A stretch of 6,760 nt of DNA from RGIG8767 sp964487395. Lineage in GTDB: Bacteria; Bacillota; Clostridia; Lachnospirales; Lachnospiraceae. Shown here one piece after another: positions 1 through 6,016 of this stretch. Positions within the stretch are counted from its first letter, which is position 1. Every line of letters begins with the position of its first letter. The notes below the pieces were generated by a model. That model saw nothing but the letters and a program-made list of their open reading frames with translations. It was not told where the DNA came from and ran no database searches. The position numbers were made by a program, and so were the translations under genes. The DNA lies in the NCBI GenBank assembly GCA_964487395.1, contig CAZAQH010000096.1:1-6760 (forward strand). The letters are read 5' to 3'.

Positions 1-145
1 CATCGGTGGTGGTGATTCCGCAGCAGCAGTTAACCAGTTAGGATTTGCAGACAAAATGTCTCATATCTCAACAGGTGGTGGCGCTTCCCTTGAGTTCTTA
101 GAAGGAAAAGAGTTACCAGGTGTTATAGCAGCAGATAATAAGTAA
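1..145 (+). CDS. pgk: phosphoglycerate kinase, C-terminal end (partial)
   Basis: This is the 3' end of a gene cut by the left window edge; full codons run from position 2 to a TAA at 143-145, giving 47 residues. The peptide begins IGGGDSAAAV and continues through a STGGGASLEFLEGKELPGV-type stretch. These are the two signature blocks of the phosphoglycerate kinase C-terminal domain: the GGGDS block and the STGGGA block at the nucleotide-binding side. The enzyme transfers phosphate between 1,3-bisphosphoglycerate and ADP in cytosolic glycolysis. It lies 25 bases before tpiA on the same strand, a common glycolytic operon order in Firmicutes, so the two are very likely co-transcribed. The C-terminus is normal and shows no frameshift. 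The rest of the gene is outside the window. Confidence 0.96.
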   Translation, partial: IGGGDSAAAVNQLGFADKMSHISTGGGASLEFLEGKELPGVIAADNK

Positions 146-170
146 AAAGATAACTTAAGGAGAATAGAAA

Positions 171-917
171 ATGTCTAGAAGAAGAATTATTGCCGGTAAC
201 TGGAAAATGAACATGACTCCAAGCCAGGCTGTTGAACTTTGTGCAACTTTAAAGGATCTTGTGAAAAATGATAATGTAGATGTAGTATACTGTGTACCTG
301 CTATTGATATTGTACCTGTAGCAGAAGCTGTAAAAGGTACCAACGTTAAAGTTGGCGCTGAGAACTTTTATATTGAAGATAAAGGTGCTTACACAGGCGA
401 GATTTCAGCTCCAATGTTGAAAGACGCTGGTGTTGAATATGTAATCATTGGTCATTCAGAGAGACGTGAATATTTCAAAGAAGACGATGCATTCTTAAAT
501 GCAAAAGTGAAAAAAGCATTTGAAGCTGGTCTTACACCAATCCTTTGCTGTGGTGAAAGCTTAGAACTTCGCGAGATGGATGCTTACCTTGATTGGATTC
601 GTCTTCAGATTAAATCAGATCTTGTTGGAATCACAGCAGATCAGGTTAAAACACTTGTAATCGCTTATGAACCAATCTGGGCTATTGGAACTGGTAAAAC
701 AGCATCAGCTGATCAGGCTCAGGAAGTATGTAAAGCAATCCGTGACTGCATCGCAGAGATGTATGATGCACCTACGGCAGAAGCAGTACGTATTCAGTAC
801 GGTGGATCTATGAATGCAGGTAATGCAGCAGAACTTCTTTCTAAACCAGATATTGATGGTGGTTTAATTGGTGGAGCAGCATTAAAACCTGACTTTGGCC
901 AGATCGTTAACGCATAA
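171..917 (+). CDS. tpiA: triose-phosphate isomerase
   Basis: A complete 248-residue protein, the usual length for this TIM-barrel enzyme, which interconverts dihydroxyacetone phosphate and glyceraldehyde 3-phosphate in cytosolic glycolysis and gluconeogenesis. The catalytic residues are all visible: Asn10 and Lys12 in the NWKMN block, His95 in the IIGHSERR block, and Glu167 in the AYEPIWAIGTGKTA block that begins the mobile loop 6. The phosphate-binding segments YGGS (210-213) and GLIGGAALKP (231-240) are also present. The ATG at 171 is supported by AAGGAG at 157-162, eight bases upstream, and by the family-typical RRIIAGNWKMN start. The gene sits 25 bases after pgk with no terminator between them, so it should share the pgk transcript. 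A terminator lies just downstream. Nothing is unusual in the sequence. Confidence 0.99.
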   Translation: MSRRRIIAGNWKMNMTPSQAVELCATLKDLVKNDNVDVVYCVPAIDIVPVAEAVKGTNVKVGAENFYIEDKGAYTGEISAPMLKDAGVEYVIIGHSERREYFKEDDAFLNAKVKKAFEAGLTPILCCGESLELREMDAYLDWIRLQIKSDLVGITADQVKTLVIAYEPIWAIGTGKTASADQAQEVCKAIRDCIAEMYDAPTAEAVRIQYGGSMNAGNAAELLSKPDIDGGLIGGAALKPDFGQIVNA

Positions 918-939
918 AATAAAGAGTTATTACCAAATA

Positions 940-988
940 AAAAGAGGATTTTATTGTGATATTTTCACAGTGGAGTCCTCTTTTATTG
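940..988 (+). terminator. rho-independent terminator of the pgk-tpiA operon
   Basis: The arms AAAAGAGGA (940-948) and TCCTCTTTT (976-984) are exactly complementary. The loop holds a second small hairpin, TGTGA (955-959) pairing with TCACA (965-969). The outer 3' arm runs straight into T-rich sequence (TTTTATTGTATT). The element begins about 20 bases after the tpiA stop, the normal place for an operon end. Because the outer 5' arm is A-rich, it may also work in the opposite direction. Termination efficiency cannot be judged by eye. Confidence 0.8.
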
Positions 989-1014
989 TATTAAAAACAT
1001 AAAAATGGTATTCT
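986..1014 (+). promoter_or_regulatory. possible promoter for rsmH
   Basis: A weak candidate: TTGTAT (986-991) as the -35 box, a 17-base spacer, and TATTCT (1009-1014) as the -10 box, preceded by TG one base upstream (1006-1007), which makes an extended -10. Each box matches the consensus only partly, and the -35 overlaps the tail of the tpiA terminator. A promoter is needed between that terminator and rsmH. Other AT-rich -10-like strings nearby (TATATT at 1023-1028) compete with it. Confidence 0.35.
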
Positions 1015-1068
1015 ATTAAAAGTATATTTAAAATGCTGTGCAAAACCAGGAAGAATGAAGAGGTATGA

Positions 1069-2118
1069 ATGGAAAATACAAATACAGAGCATAAAAGAAG
1101 AGTACGTTATTCAGGGACACATCCAAAACGGTTTGAGGAAAAGTATAAGGAATTACAGCCGGAAAAGTATTCTCAGACAGTGGAAAGGGTAATCAGCAAG
1201 GGAAGTACGCCAGCCGGAATGCATCTTTCTATTTGTGTGCAGGAGATACTGGATTTTTTACAGATTAAGCCGGGACAGGTAGGACTTGATGCAACACTTG
1301 GCTATGGTGGTCATACAGAAAAAATGCTTGAGTGTCTTGACCATAATGGTCACATATATGGACTGGATGTCGATCCCATTGAGATAGAAAAGACAAAAAC
1401 ACGGTTAAAACAGGCTGGTTACGACGAAGATATTTTAACGACTATTAATACAAACTTTTCAAATATTGATAAGGTGGCTAAGCAGTATGGTCAATTTGAT
1501 TTTGTGCTTGCAGACTTAGGCGTTTCTTCCATGCAGATAGATAATCCACAAAGAGGATTTTCCTACAAACAGGAAGGACCACTTGACTTGCGTCTTAATC
1601 CTTTAAAGGGAACAAGTGCAGCACAGAGACTGAAAGAACTTTCCATGGAAGAAATGGAAGGAATGCTTCGGGAAAATGCGGATGAACCATATGCAGCAGA
1701 GATTACAAGAGCCATATGGAATGCTAATAAAAAAGGAAAAGATATCCAGACAACGACTGATTTGCGAAATGTCATAGAAGGGGCATTATCTTTTTTACCA
1801 AAAGATATTCAAAAAGAGACAATTAAAAAATCGTGTCAGAGAACTTTTCAAGCACTTCGTATTGATGTGAACAGTGAGTTTGAAGTATTGGAGAAATTTT
1901 TAGACGTGCTGCCATCTGTTTTAAAAAGTGATGGACGAGTTGCAATTCTTACATTTCATTCAGGAGAAGACAGAATTGTGAAAAAATCCTTTAAGAGATA
2001 TAAAAAAGAGGGACTGTACAGTGAAATAGCAGATGAAGTAATCCGCCCATCAATGGAAGAGTGTGCACGCAACAGCAGAGCTAAGTCAACGAAAATGCGT
2101 TGGGCAATAAAGGCTTAA
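1069..2118 (+). CDS. rsmH: RsmH-family 16S rRNA (cytosine-N4) methyltransferase, stand-alone long paralogue
   Basis: A 349-residue SAM-dependent methyltransferase of the RsmH/MraW family, which N4-methylates C1402 (E. coli numbering) in the decoding centre of 16S rRNA. Visible motifs are the SAM-binding DATLGYGGHT (74-83), GLDVD (98-102), ADLGVSS (148-154), GFSY (163-166), PLDLR (171-175), RTFQALRIDVN (258-268), TFHSGEDR (295-302) and a C-terminal NSRAKSTKMRW (335-345). Compared with the usual roughly 310-residue enzyme there is a basic, charged extension of about 45 residues at the N-terminus, and the entry motif reads HLSI (52-55) rather than the common HxPV form. The start at 1069 follows GAAGAGG (1057-1063) by five bases. 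The gene is not in a division/cell-wall (dcw) cluster but stands between two terminators, so it is probably a monocistronic second copy. Family membership is firm; identical target specificity is inferred. Confidence 0.9.
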   Translation: MENTNTEHKRRVRYSGTHPKRFEEKYKELQPEKYSQTVERVISKGSTPAGMHLSICVQEILDFLQIKPGQVGLDATLGYGGHTEKMLECLDHNGHIYGLDVDPIEIEKTKTRLKQAGYDEDILTTINTNFSNIDKVAKQYGQFDFVLADLGVSSMQIDNPQRGFSYKQEGPLDLRLNPLKGTSAAQRLKELSMEEMEGMLRENADEPYAAEITRAIWNANKKGKDIQTTTDLRNVIEGALSFLPKDIQKETIKKSCQRTFQALRIDVNSEFEVLEKFLDVLPSVLKSDGRVAILTFHSGEDRIVKKSFKRYKKEGLYSEIADEVIRPSMEECARNSRAKSTKMRWAIKA

Positions 2119-2181
2119 AATCAATCTTATTTACAAAATAAACAATGAAATCATAGTATAGAATACTGCTTTGTACAATAT

Positions 2182-2215
2182 AACCAAATTATCTTTTGAT
2201 AATTTGGTTCTTTTT
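2182..2215 (+). terminator. strong rho-independent terminator after rsmH
   Basis: A perfect 12-bp stem, AACCAAATTATC (2182-2193) against GATAATTTGGTT (2198-2209), closed by a TTTT loop. It is followed by CTTTTT (2210-2215). It lies 63 bases after the rsmH stop and separates rsmH from the transporter operon. The stem is AT-rich, but its length and the T-run make it convincing. Confidence 0.9.
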
Positions 2216-2220
2216 ACGTT

Positions 2221-2249
2221 TAGACAAAAGTATAATAATGTGCTAATAT
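2221..2249 (+). promoter_or_regulatory. probable sigma-A promoter of the transporter operon
   Basis: TAGACA (2221-2226) matches the -35 consensus at five of six bases. After exactly 17 bases comes TAATAT (2244-2249), four of six for the -10. A TG dinucleotide one base before the -10 (2241-2242) gives an extended -10. Transcription would start near 2256, leaving a leader of about 44 bases before the ATG at 2300. The promoter begins right after the rsmH terminator, and the -10 and start point lie inside a palindrome, as expected for a repressed promoter. An alternative -10, TATAAT at 2231-2236, lacks a fitting -35. Confidence 0.6.
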
Positions 2250-2270
2250 ACTTGCATACAAGTAGATTAG
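2243..2270 (+). promoter_or_regulatory. 28-bp palindromic operator candidate, GntR-like
   Basis: A dyad centred between 2256 and 2257 in which 24 of 28 bases are symmetric. The outer arms are CTAAT and ATTAG, and the core is TACTTG-CATA-CAAGTA (2249-2264). The core resembles the TTGTATACAA-type palindromes bound by GntR-family regulators, the superfamily that includes uronate repressors such as UxuR/ExuR. It covers the -10 box and predicted start site, so a bound repressor would block initiation. No regulator gene is in the window. The operator role and the regulator family are inferred from symmetry and position. As RNA the element would lie only partly in the leader, so an mRNA hairpin is less likely. 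Confidence 0.6.
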
Positions 2271-2287
2271 TTATAAATATGTTCTAT

Positions 2288-2293
2288 GGAGGT
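2288..2293 (+). promoter_or_regulatory. ribosome binding site fixing the first permease start
   Basis: GGAGGT, six bases before the ATG at 2300. It decides between that ATG and longer in-frame starts. An in-frame ATG at 2279 has no ribosome site and would place this one inside its coding sequence. The frame upstream of 2279 runs back through the promoter and the rsmH terminator, so it cannot be translated from the predicted transcript. Confidence 0.85.
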
Positions 2294-2299
2294 GGCTAC

Positions 2300-3259
2300 A
2301 TGAAGGGTGCAACAGCTGTGACAGCAGAAGTGGCTGTAAGGAGAAAGGAAAACAAAAAAGCATATTTTAAGAGATATTGGCAGTTATATGCTTTGCTTCT
2401 TCTTCCCATGATTTATTTCTTTGTGTTTAAGTATGAACCAATGTGGTTTGTACAGATTGCGTTTAAAGAGTTTAAAATTGGTAAGAGCGTTTTTGAAATG
2501 CCTTGGGCAGATAATTATGGATTCAAATATTTCATCCAGGCTTTTTCAAATAGAGATTTCTTATATTCATTAAGAAATACATTATTGTTAAACATACTTG
2601 ATTTGATTGTCGGTTTTCCGGTTCCAATCATATTTGCACTTATTTTAAATGAACTTCGTTTAAAGAAATTCAAAAAATGTGTACAGACAATAGCTTATAT
2701 GCCTCACTTTCTTTCATGGATTATTATATACGGATTAGCATTGCAGTTATTTGCACCAAGTGATGGTCTGATTAACATGGTTTTTGAAGCATTGGGATGG
2801 GCAAAGGTTCCGTTCTTAGATAGCCCGAATCATTGGGTTGGAACTTACATAGGTTTGGGTGTATGGCAGAGTTTTGGATGGAACTCCATTGTATATTTAG
2901 CAGCGATGGCAGGTATCAGCCCAGAACTTTATGAAGCGGCATCAGTAGATGGTGCAGGCCGATTCAAAAAAATGTGGCATATTACATTGCCAGGTATTAA
3001 ACCTACCATAGTTGTTCTTCTGATTATGCAGTTAGGTAACATCCTTGGAAGCAATTTTGACAGACCATATGCATTACAGAATAACCTGGTTATGAGCACA
3101 GCAAATGTTATTTCCACATTTGTATATAAGAATGGTATCAGAGGTTCGCAGTTTGAACTTACCACTGCGGTTGGATTATTCCAGTCAATAATATGTGTAT
3201 TCTTCCTACTTTTTGCCAACTGGTTGTCTCGCAAGTTTGGTGAACGAGGAATTTGGTAA
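2300..3259 (+). CDS. oligosaccharide ABC transporter permease, LplB/YteP type
   Basis: A 319-residue inner-membrane subunit of a CUT1-type carbohydrate importer. After a basic cytoplasmic N-terminus (about 1-28) there are roughly six hydrophobic segments, near residues 29-44, 93-118, 127-150, 181-204, 232-250 and 288-309. The EAA loop that docks on the ATPase is clear at about 212-231: EAASVDGAGRFKKMWHITLP. The C-terminal pattern, NFDRPY, then TFVYKNGI, TAVGLFQS and a final GERGIW, is typical of the LplB/YteP branch that carries plant-polysaccharide oligomers in Firmicutes. It is the first gene of the operon and ends 23 bases before the second permease, with which it should form a heterodimeric channel. 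The exact sugar cannot be read from the protein. The shorter start is chosen from the ribosome site. Confidence 0.93.
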   Translation: MKGATAVTAEVAVRRKENKKAYFKRYWQLYALLLLPMIYFFVFKYEPMWFVQIAFKEFKIGKSVFEMPWADNYGFKYFIQAFSNRDFLYSLRNTLLLNILDLIVGFPVPIIFALILNELRLKKFKKCVQTIAYMPHFLSWIIIYGLALQLFAPSDGLINMVFEALGWAKVPFLDSPNHWVGTYIGLGVWQSFGWNSIVYLAAMAGISPELYEAASVDGAGRFKKMWHITLPGIKPTIVVLLIMQLGNILGSNFDRPYALQNNLVMSTANVISTFVYKNGIRGSQFELTTAVGLFQSIICVFFLLFANWLSRKFGERGIW

Positions 3260-3282
3260 AAGGAAAAGGAGGAAAATGAAAA

Positions 3283-4152
3283 ATGATTAAGTCTAAGAAA
3301 AGTAAATTTGGCGATTGGGTGTTTGTATTTATCTGCATCATAATCAGCGCAATTTGTTTAATACCGATGCTGAATCTTTTGGCAAGGTCTTTAAGTTCAA
3401 CAGAATATTTGATTCGACATGAAGTATATTTGCTTCCAAAGGGTTTAAATTTTGATGCATATGCAACAGTATTACAAGATGTTAAATACATAAAGTCGTT
3501 CTTCTGGACGGTTATCTTAACGGTAATTTGTACAATAGTTTCATTGGTGATGACGACACTGTGTGCATATCCACTTATATTCAGCAAGTTAAAAGGCAGA
3601 AACGTTTTTAATATCATTATTACGATAACAATGTTCTTTAATGCAGGTACGATTCCTAATTACTTATTGATGAGAGATTTAAATCTTTTAGATAATCCGT
3701 TAGTACTTATTTTACCAGCATGCTTGAGTGTATATAACATGATTATCATGAGAAGCTTTTTCTATGGAATTCCGGATAGTATAAGAGAATCAGCAGAGAT
3801 TGATGGAGCTTCCTTTACAAGAATTCTTGTAAGCATATATCTTCCGTTATCAAAGCCAGTTATGGCAACACTTGCATTATTCTATGCAGTTGGACGTTGG
3901 AATGGTTACTCAGATGCTTTGATTTATGTAAAAGACAAAGATATTTATCCATTACAGTTATGGTTATTTAACCTATTGAAGAATATTAACAACGTAGAAG
4001 TAACAGCACAGGAAGGCTTTTCAGCACCTGGTTTACAGGATTCATTAAAAACAGCTATTGTCATGTTCTCTACGATTCCTATTTTATGTATTTATCCATG
4101 GTTACAGAAATATTTCATTCACGGAGTAACACTTGGAGCAGTTAAGGAATAA
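3283..4152 (+). CDS. oligosaccharide ABC transporter permease, LplC/YtcP type
   Basis: A 289-residue second channel subunit. Hydrophobic segments lie near residues 11-33, 73-100, 108-130, 138-158, 191-207 and 257-275. The EAA loop is at about 169-188 (ESAEIDGASFTRILVSIYLP). The motif FNAGTIPNYLLMRDLNLLDN (119-138) and the ending YFIHGVTLGAVKE are hallmarks of the YtcP/LplC group. AAGGAGG (3266-3272) lies ten bases before the ATG at 3283. A nearer ATG at 3276 is out of frame and stops after four codons, so it is not the start. It would pair with the preceding permease. No nucleotide-binding subunit is encoded here; this family usually relies on a shared MsmX-type ATPase made elsewhere. Confidence 0.93.
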   Translation: MIKSKKSKFGDWVFVFICIIISAICLIPMLNLLARSLSSTEYLIRHEVYLLPKGLNFDAYATVLQDVKYIKSFFWTVILTVICTIVSLVMTTLCAYPLIFSKLKGRNVFNIIITITMFFNAGTIPNYLLMRDLNLLDNPLVLILPACLSVYNMIIMRSFFYGIPDSIRESAEIDGASFTRILVSIYLPLSKPVMATLALFYAVGRWNGYSDALIYVKDKDIYPLQLWLFNLLKNINNVEVTAQEGFSAPGLQDSLKTAIVMFSTIPILCIYPWLQKYFIHGVTLGAVKE

Positions 4153-4153
4153 C

Positions 4154-4171
4154 CGAAAACGAAAGTTTTCG
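4154..4171 (+). other. intergenic hairpin with GAAA loop before the binding-protein gene
   Basis: CGAAAAC (4154-4160) and GTTTTCG (4165-4171) form a perfect 7-bp stem closed by a GAAA (GNRA-class) tetraloop. It starts two bases after the stop codon of the second permease and about 40 bases before the binding-protein ATG. No T-run follows, so it is not a standard terminator. A likely role is to stabilise or process the transcript so that the binding protein is made in excess over the permeases. The same bases also allow an overlapping DNA dyad, AACGAAA-GT-TTTCGTT (4158-4173), so a protein-binding site is possible. The structure is seen; the function is inferred. Confidence 0.6.
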
Positions 4172-4212
4172 TTATATCAAATATTAACAACAAATTTTAT
4201 GGGAGGTACAAA

Positions 4213-5913
4213 ATGAAGAAGAAACTTATTTCATTGTTACTTGCAACTACTATGTGTTTATCACTTGTAGCATGTGGCGCAGGCAACACAACTAGTGAGA
4301 CAACTGCAGAAGAAGTAGTTGCCACTACAGCAGAAACAGAAACAGAGGCAGCTGTTGCCTCAGAACTTGTGGATGGAAAATTCCCTGAAACAAGACAGAT
4401 TACAGTTGAGATTTATGACAGAGGTAACGATGGTGGAACTGATCCAACCAACAACATGTACACAGATTATGTTAAAAAAGGCATGCTTGAAAAGTATAAT
4501 GTTGAAGTTGAATTCGTAGCTGTTCCAAGATGGACAGAAGTAGAAGAAATCAACAACTTACTTGCAGCTGGTACAGCACCAGACATCTGTCTTACATACG
4601 ATTATGCAACAATCCAGACATATGCAGGTATGGATGCTGTTCATGATTTATCTAGTTATGTAGATGATTATAAAGAGATTCTTCCAAATATGTGGAATTG
4701 GCTTGGAACATCAAATATTTATTGGGATAAAGATCCTGAAACTGGCGCTCTTTACGCAATTGAAGGTAAGAGAGCTGTTACAAACCGTACAGTAACATTT
4801 GTTCGTCAGGATTGGCTTGACAAACTTGGCATGAAAGCTCCTACAACAACAGAAGAATTCCATGACATGCTTGTAGCATTTAAAGAAAATGCAGATACTC
4901 TTCTTGGAGCAGATGCAAGCAAAATGGTACCTTTCTCAACCAATACTGATGTAGGTTGGAGAATTAGTAGTTTACTGGAAGCAACTATGGATCCAGAGAT
5001 TACAGATAAAGAACGTTACATCAATGGATTTGATGAAAGATATGTTACAGAAAATGGTGCTAAAGAAGCAACACGTATCGTAAATCAGTGGTATAACGAA
5101 GGTTTAGTATGGAGTGATTTCGCTCTTCATGCATCAGGTGATACCGCAGAAGATGATATGATGAAAGCTGGTTATGTTGGAGCTCTTATTCATAACTGGG
5201 ATTATGTATTCAGAAATGGTGATGACAGTATTCAGGCTAACCTTAAGAGAAACGTTGGCGAAGATGCAACATACGTTCCAATCGAGTGCTTCCAGGATAA
5301 GAATGGTGGATATACAAAATATTCATATTCAACAGCTGGAGATCGTAAGATCTTCTTCCCAAGCACAAATGATGAACCACTTGCTTCTATGCTTTACTTA
5401 GATTACATCTCTACACCAGAAGTAATTCAGTACTTACAGATTGGTGATGAAGGCGTAACACATAACGTACTTGACGATGGTGCATATGAAATCGTTGCTG
5501 TTACAGGTGATGCAATCATGAATTCCAGCAACAATATTGATATGACTATCACATGTAACGGACTTAACTTCACAGATGCTGATGTTACACTTAAATCAAT
5601 TGCTCATAGTTATTCAGGAATTGACCCAGAATTAGTAATTGCTTCAAATGATATTTGTCAAAATGATGCAATCGTAGTCGGAAACGTACGTGTTCCTTAT
5701 ATCGCATCTCAGGAAGGTGTTGGCCCAACACTAATTGAAAAGAGAGATATCATCTTTGCTACATCCGTTTCTGCTTCAACTGAAGAATTTGATTCAGTTT
5801 GGGATGCTGGTATGGCTGATTACTTAAGCTCAGGCGGTCAGGCAATTATGGATGAACGTACAGAGAAATGGGAAGCTACATTTGGCGATGCTGAAATGTT
5901 ACCAGAAGAATAA
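4213..5913 (+). CDS. extracellular solute-binding lipoprotein of the oligosaccharide ABC transporter, LplA/YtcQ type
   Basis: A 566-residue family 1 solute-binding protein, the size normal for the large LplA/YtcQ group. Residues 1-20 form a lipoprotein signal (KKK, hydrophobic core, then lipobox LVA-C with Cys21), so it should be lipid-anchored outside the membrane. Residues 22-52 are a flexible linker rich in Thr, Glu and Ala. The folded part starts near 60 (RQITVEIYDRG) and contains the family signatures LLAAGTAPDI (116-125) and VRQDWLDKLGMKAPTTTEEF (197-216). GGGAGG (4201-4206) lies six bases before the ATG. It is the third gene of the operon, 60 bases after the second permease, with a hairpin between. 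It would capture the oligosaccharide and deliver it to the two permeases. The ligand is not readable by eye; the uxuA neighbour hints at a uronic-acid-containing sugar. Confidence 0.92.
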   Translation: MKKKLISLLLATTMCLSLVACGAGNTTSETTAEEVVATTAETETEAAVASELVDGKFPETRQITVEIYDRGNDGGTDPTNNMYTDYVKKGMLEKYNVEVEFVAVPRWTEVEEINNLLAAGTAPDICLTYDYATIQTYAGMDAVHDLSSYVDDYKEILPNMWNWLGTSNIYWDKDPETGALYAIEGKRAVTNRTVTFVRQDWLDKLGMKAPTTTEEFHDMLVAFKENADTLLGADASKMVPFSTNTDVGWRISSLLEATMDPEITDKERYINGFDERYVTENGAKEATRIVNQWYNEGLVWSDFALHASGDTAEDDMMKAGYVGALIHNWDYVFRNGDDSIQANLKRNVGEDATYVPIECFQDKNGGYTKYSYSTAGDRKIFFPSTNDEPLASMLYLDYISTPEVIQYLQIGDEGVTHNVLDDGAYEIVAVTGDAIMNSSNNIDMTITCNGLNFTDADVTLKSIAHSYSGIDPELVIASNDICQNDAIVVGNVRVPYIASQEGVGPTLIEKRDIIFATSVSASTEEFDSVWDAGMADYLSSGGQAIMDERTEKWEATFGDAEMLPEE

Positions 5914-5953
5914 TACATAGCTGACAATCGTTTATATGTGAGTGAACTATGAA

Positions 5954-5982
5954 AGGGCGCTCATCTGGGGCGCCCTATTTTT
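5954..5982 (+). terminator. rho-independent terminator between binding-protein gene and uxuA
   Basis: AGGGCGC (5954-5960) pairs perfectly with GCGCCCT (5970-5976), with a 9-base loop, followed by ATTTTT. This is the most GC-rich stem in the window. It lies about 40 bases after the stop codon and only 34 bases before the next ATG, with no convincing promoter in between. Transcription of the downstream gene therefore probably depends on partial read-through. Confidence 0.85.
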
Positions 5983-6016
5983 AAAAAGATAATGGAAATA
6001 GGAGGGTCAATTCGGA

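Noticed and set aside
2171..2299. N-terminal extension of the first permease from a TTG at 2171 (43 more residues)
   Set aside because: It would be translated through the rsmH terminator, the promoter and the operator palindrome. It has no ribosome site, whereas the ATG at 2300 has GGAGGT six bases upstream.
2929..3234. 101-codon open frame on the minus strand inside the first permease
   Set aside because: It is fully antisense to the EAA loop and last membrane segments of a well-supported gene, with no independent evidence.
3159..3617. 152-codon open frame on the minus strand across the permease junction
   Set aside because: It lies opposite two clear permease genes, has no ribosome site or family resemblance, and spans the intergenic gap; it is a by-product of permease codon use.
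4319..4519. 66-codon plus-strand frame inside the binding-protein gene
   Set aside because: It is Gln/Lys-rich because it reads the Thr/Glu/Ala linker codons in another frame; no ribosome site.
5988..5993. GATAAT as a -10 box for a uxuA promoter
   Set aside because: The bases 17 upstream fall in the terminator hairpin (GC-rich, no -35 likeness) and there is no TG extension.
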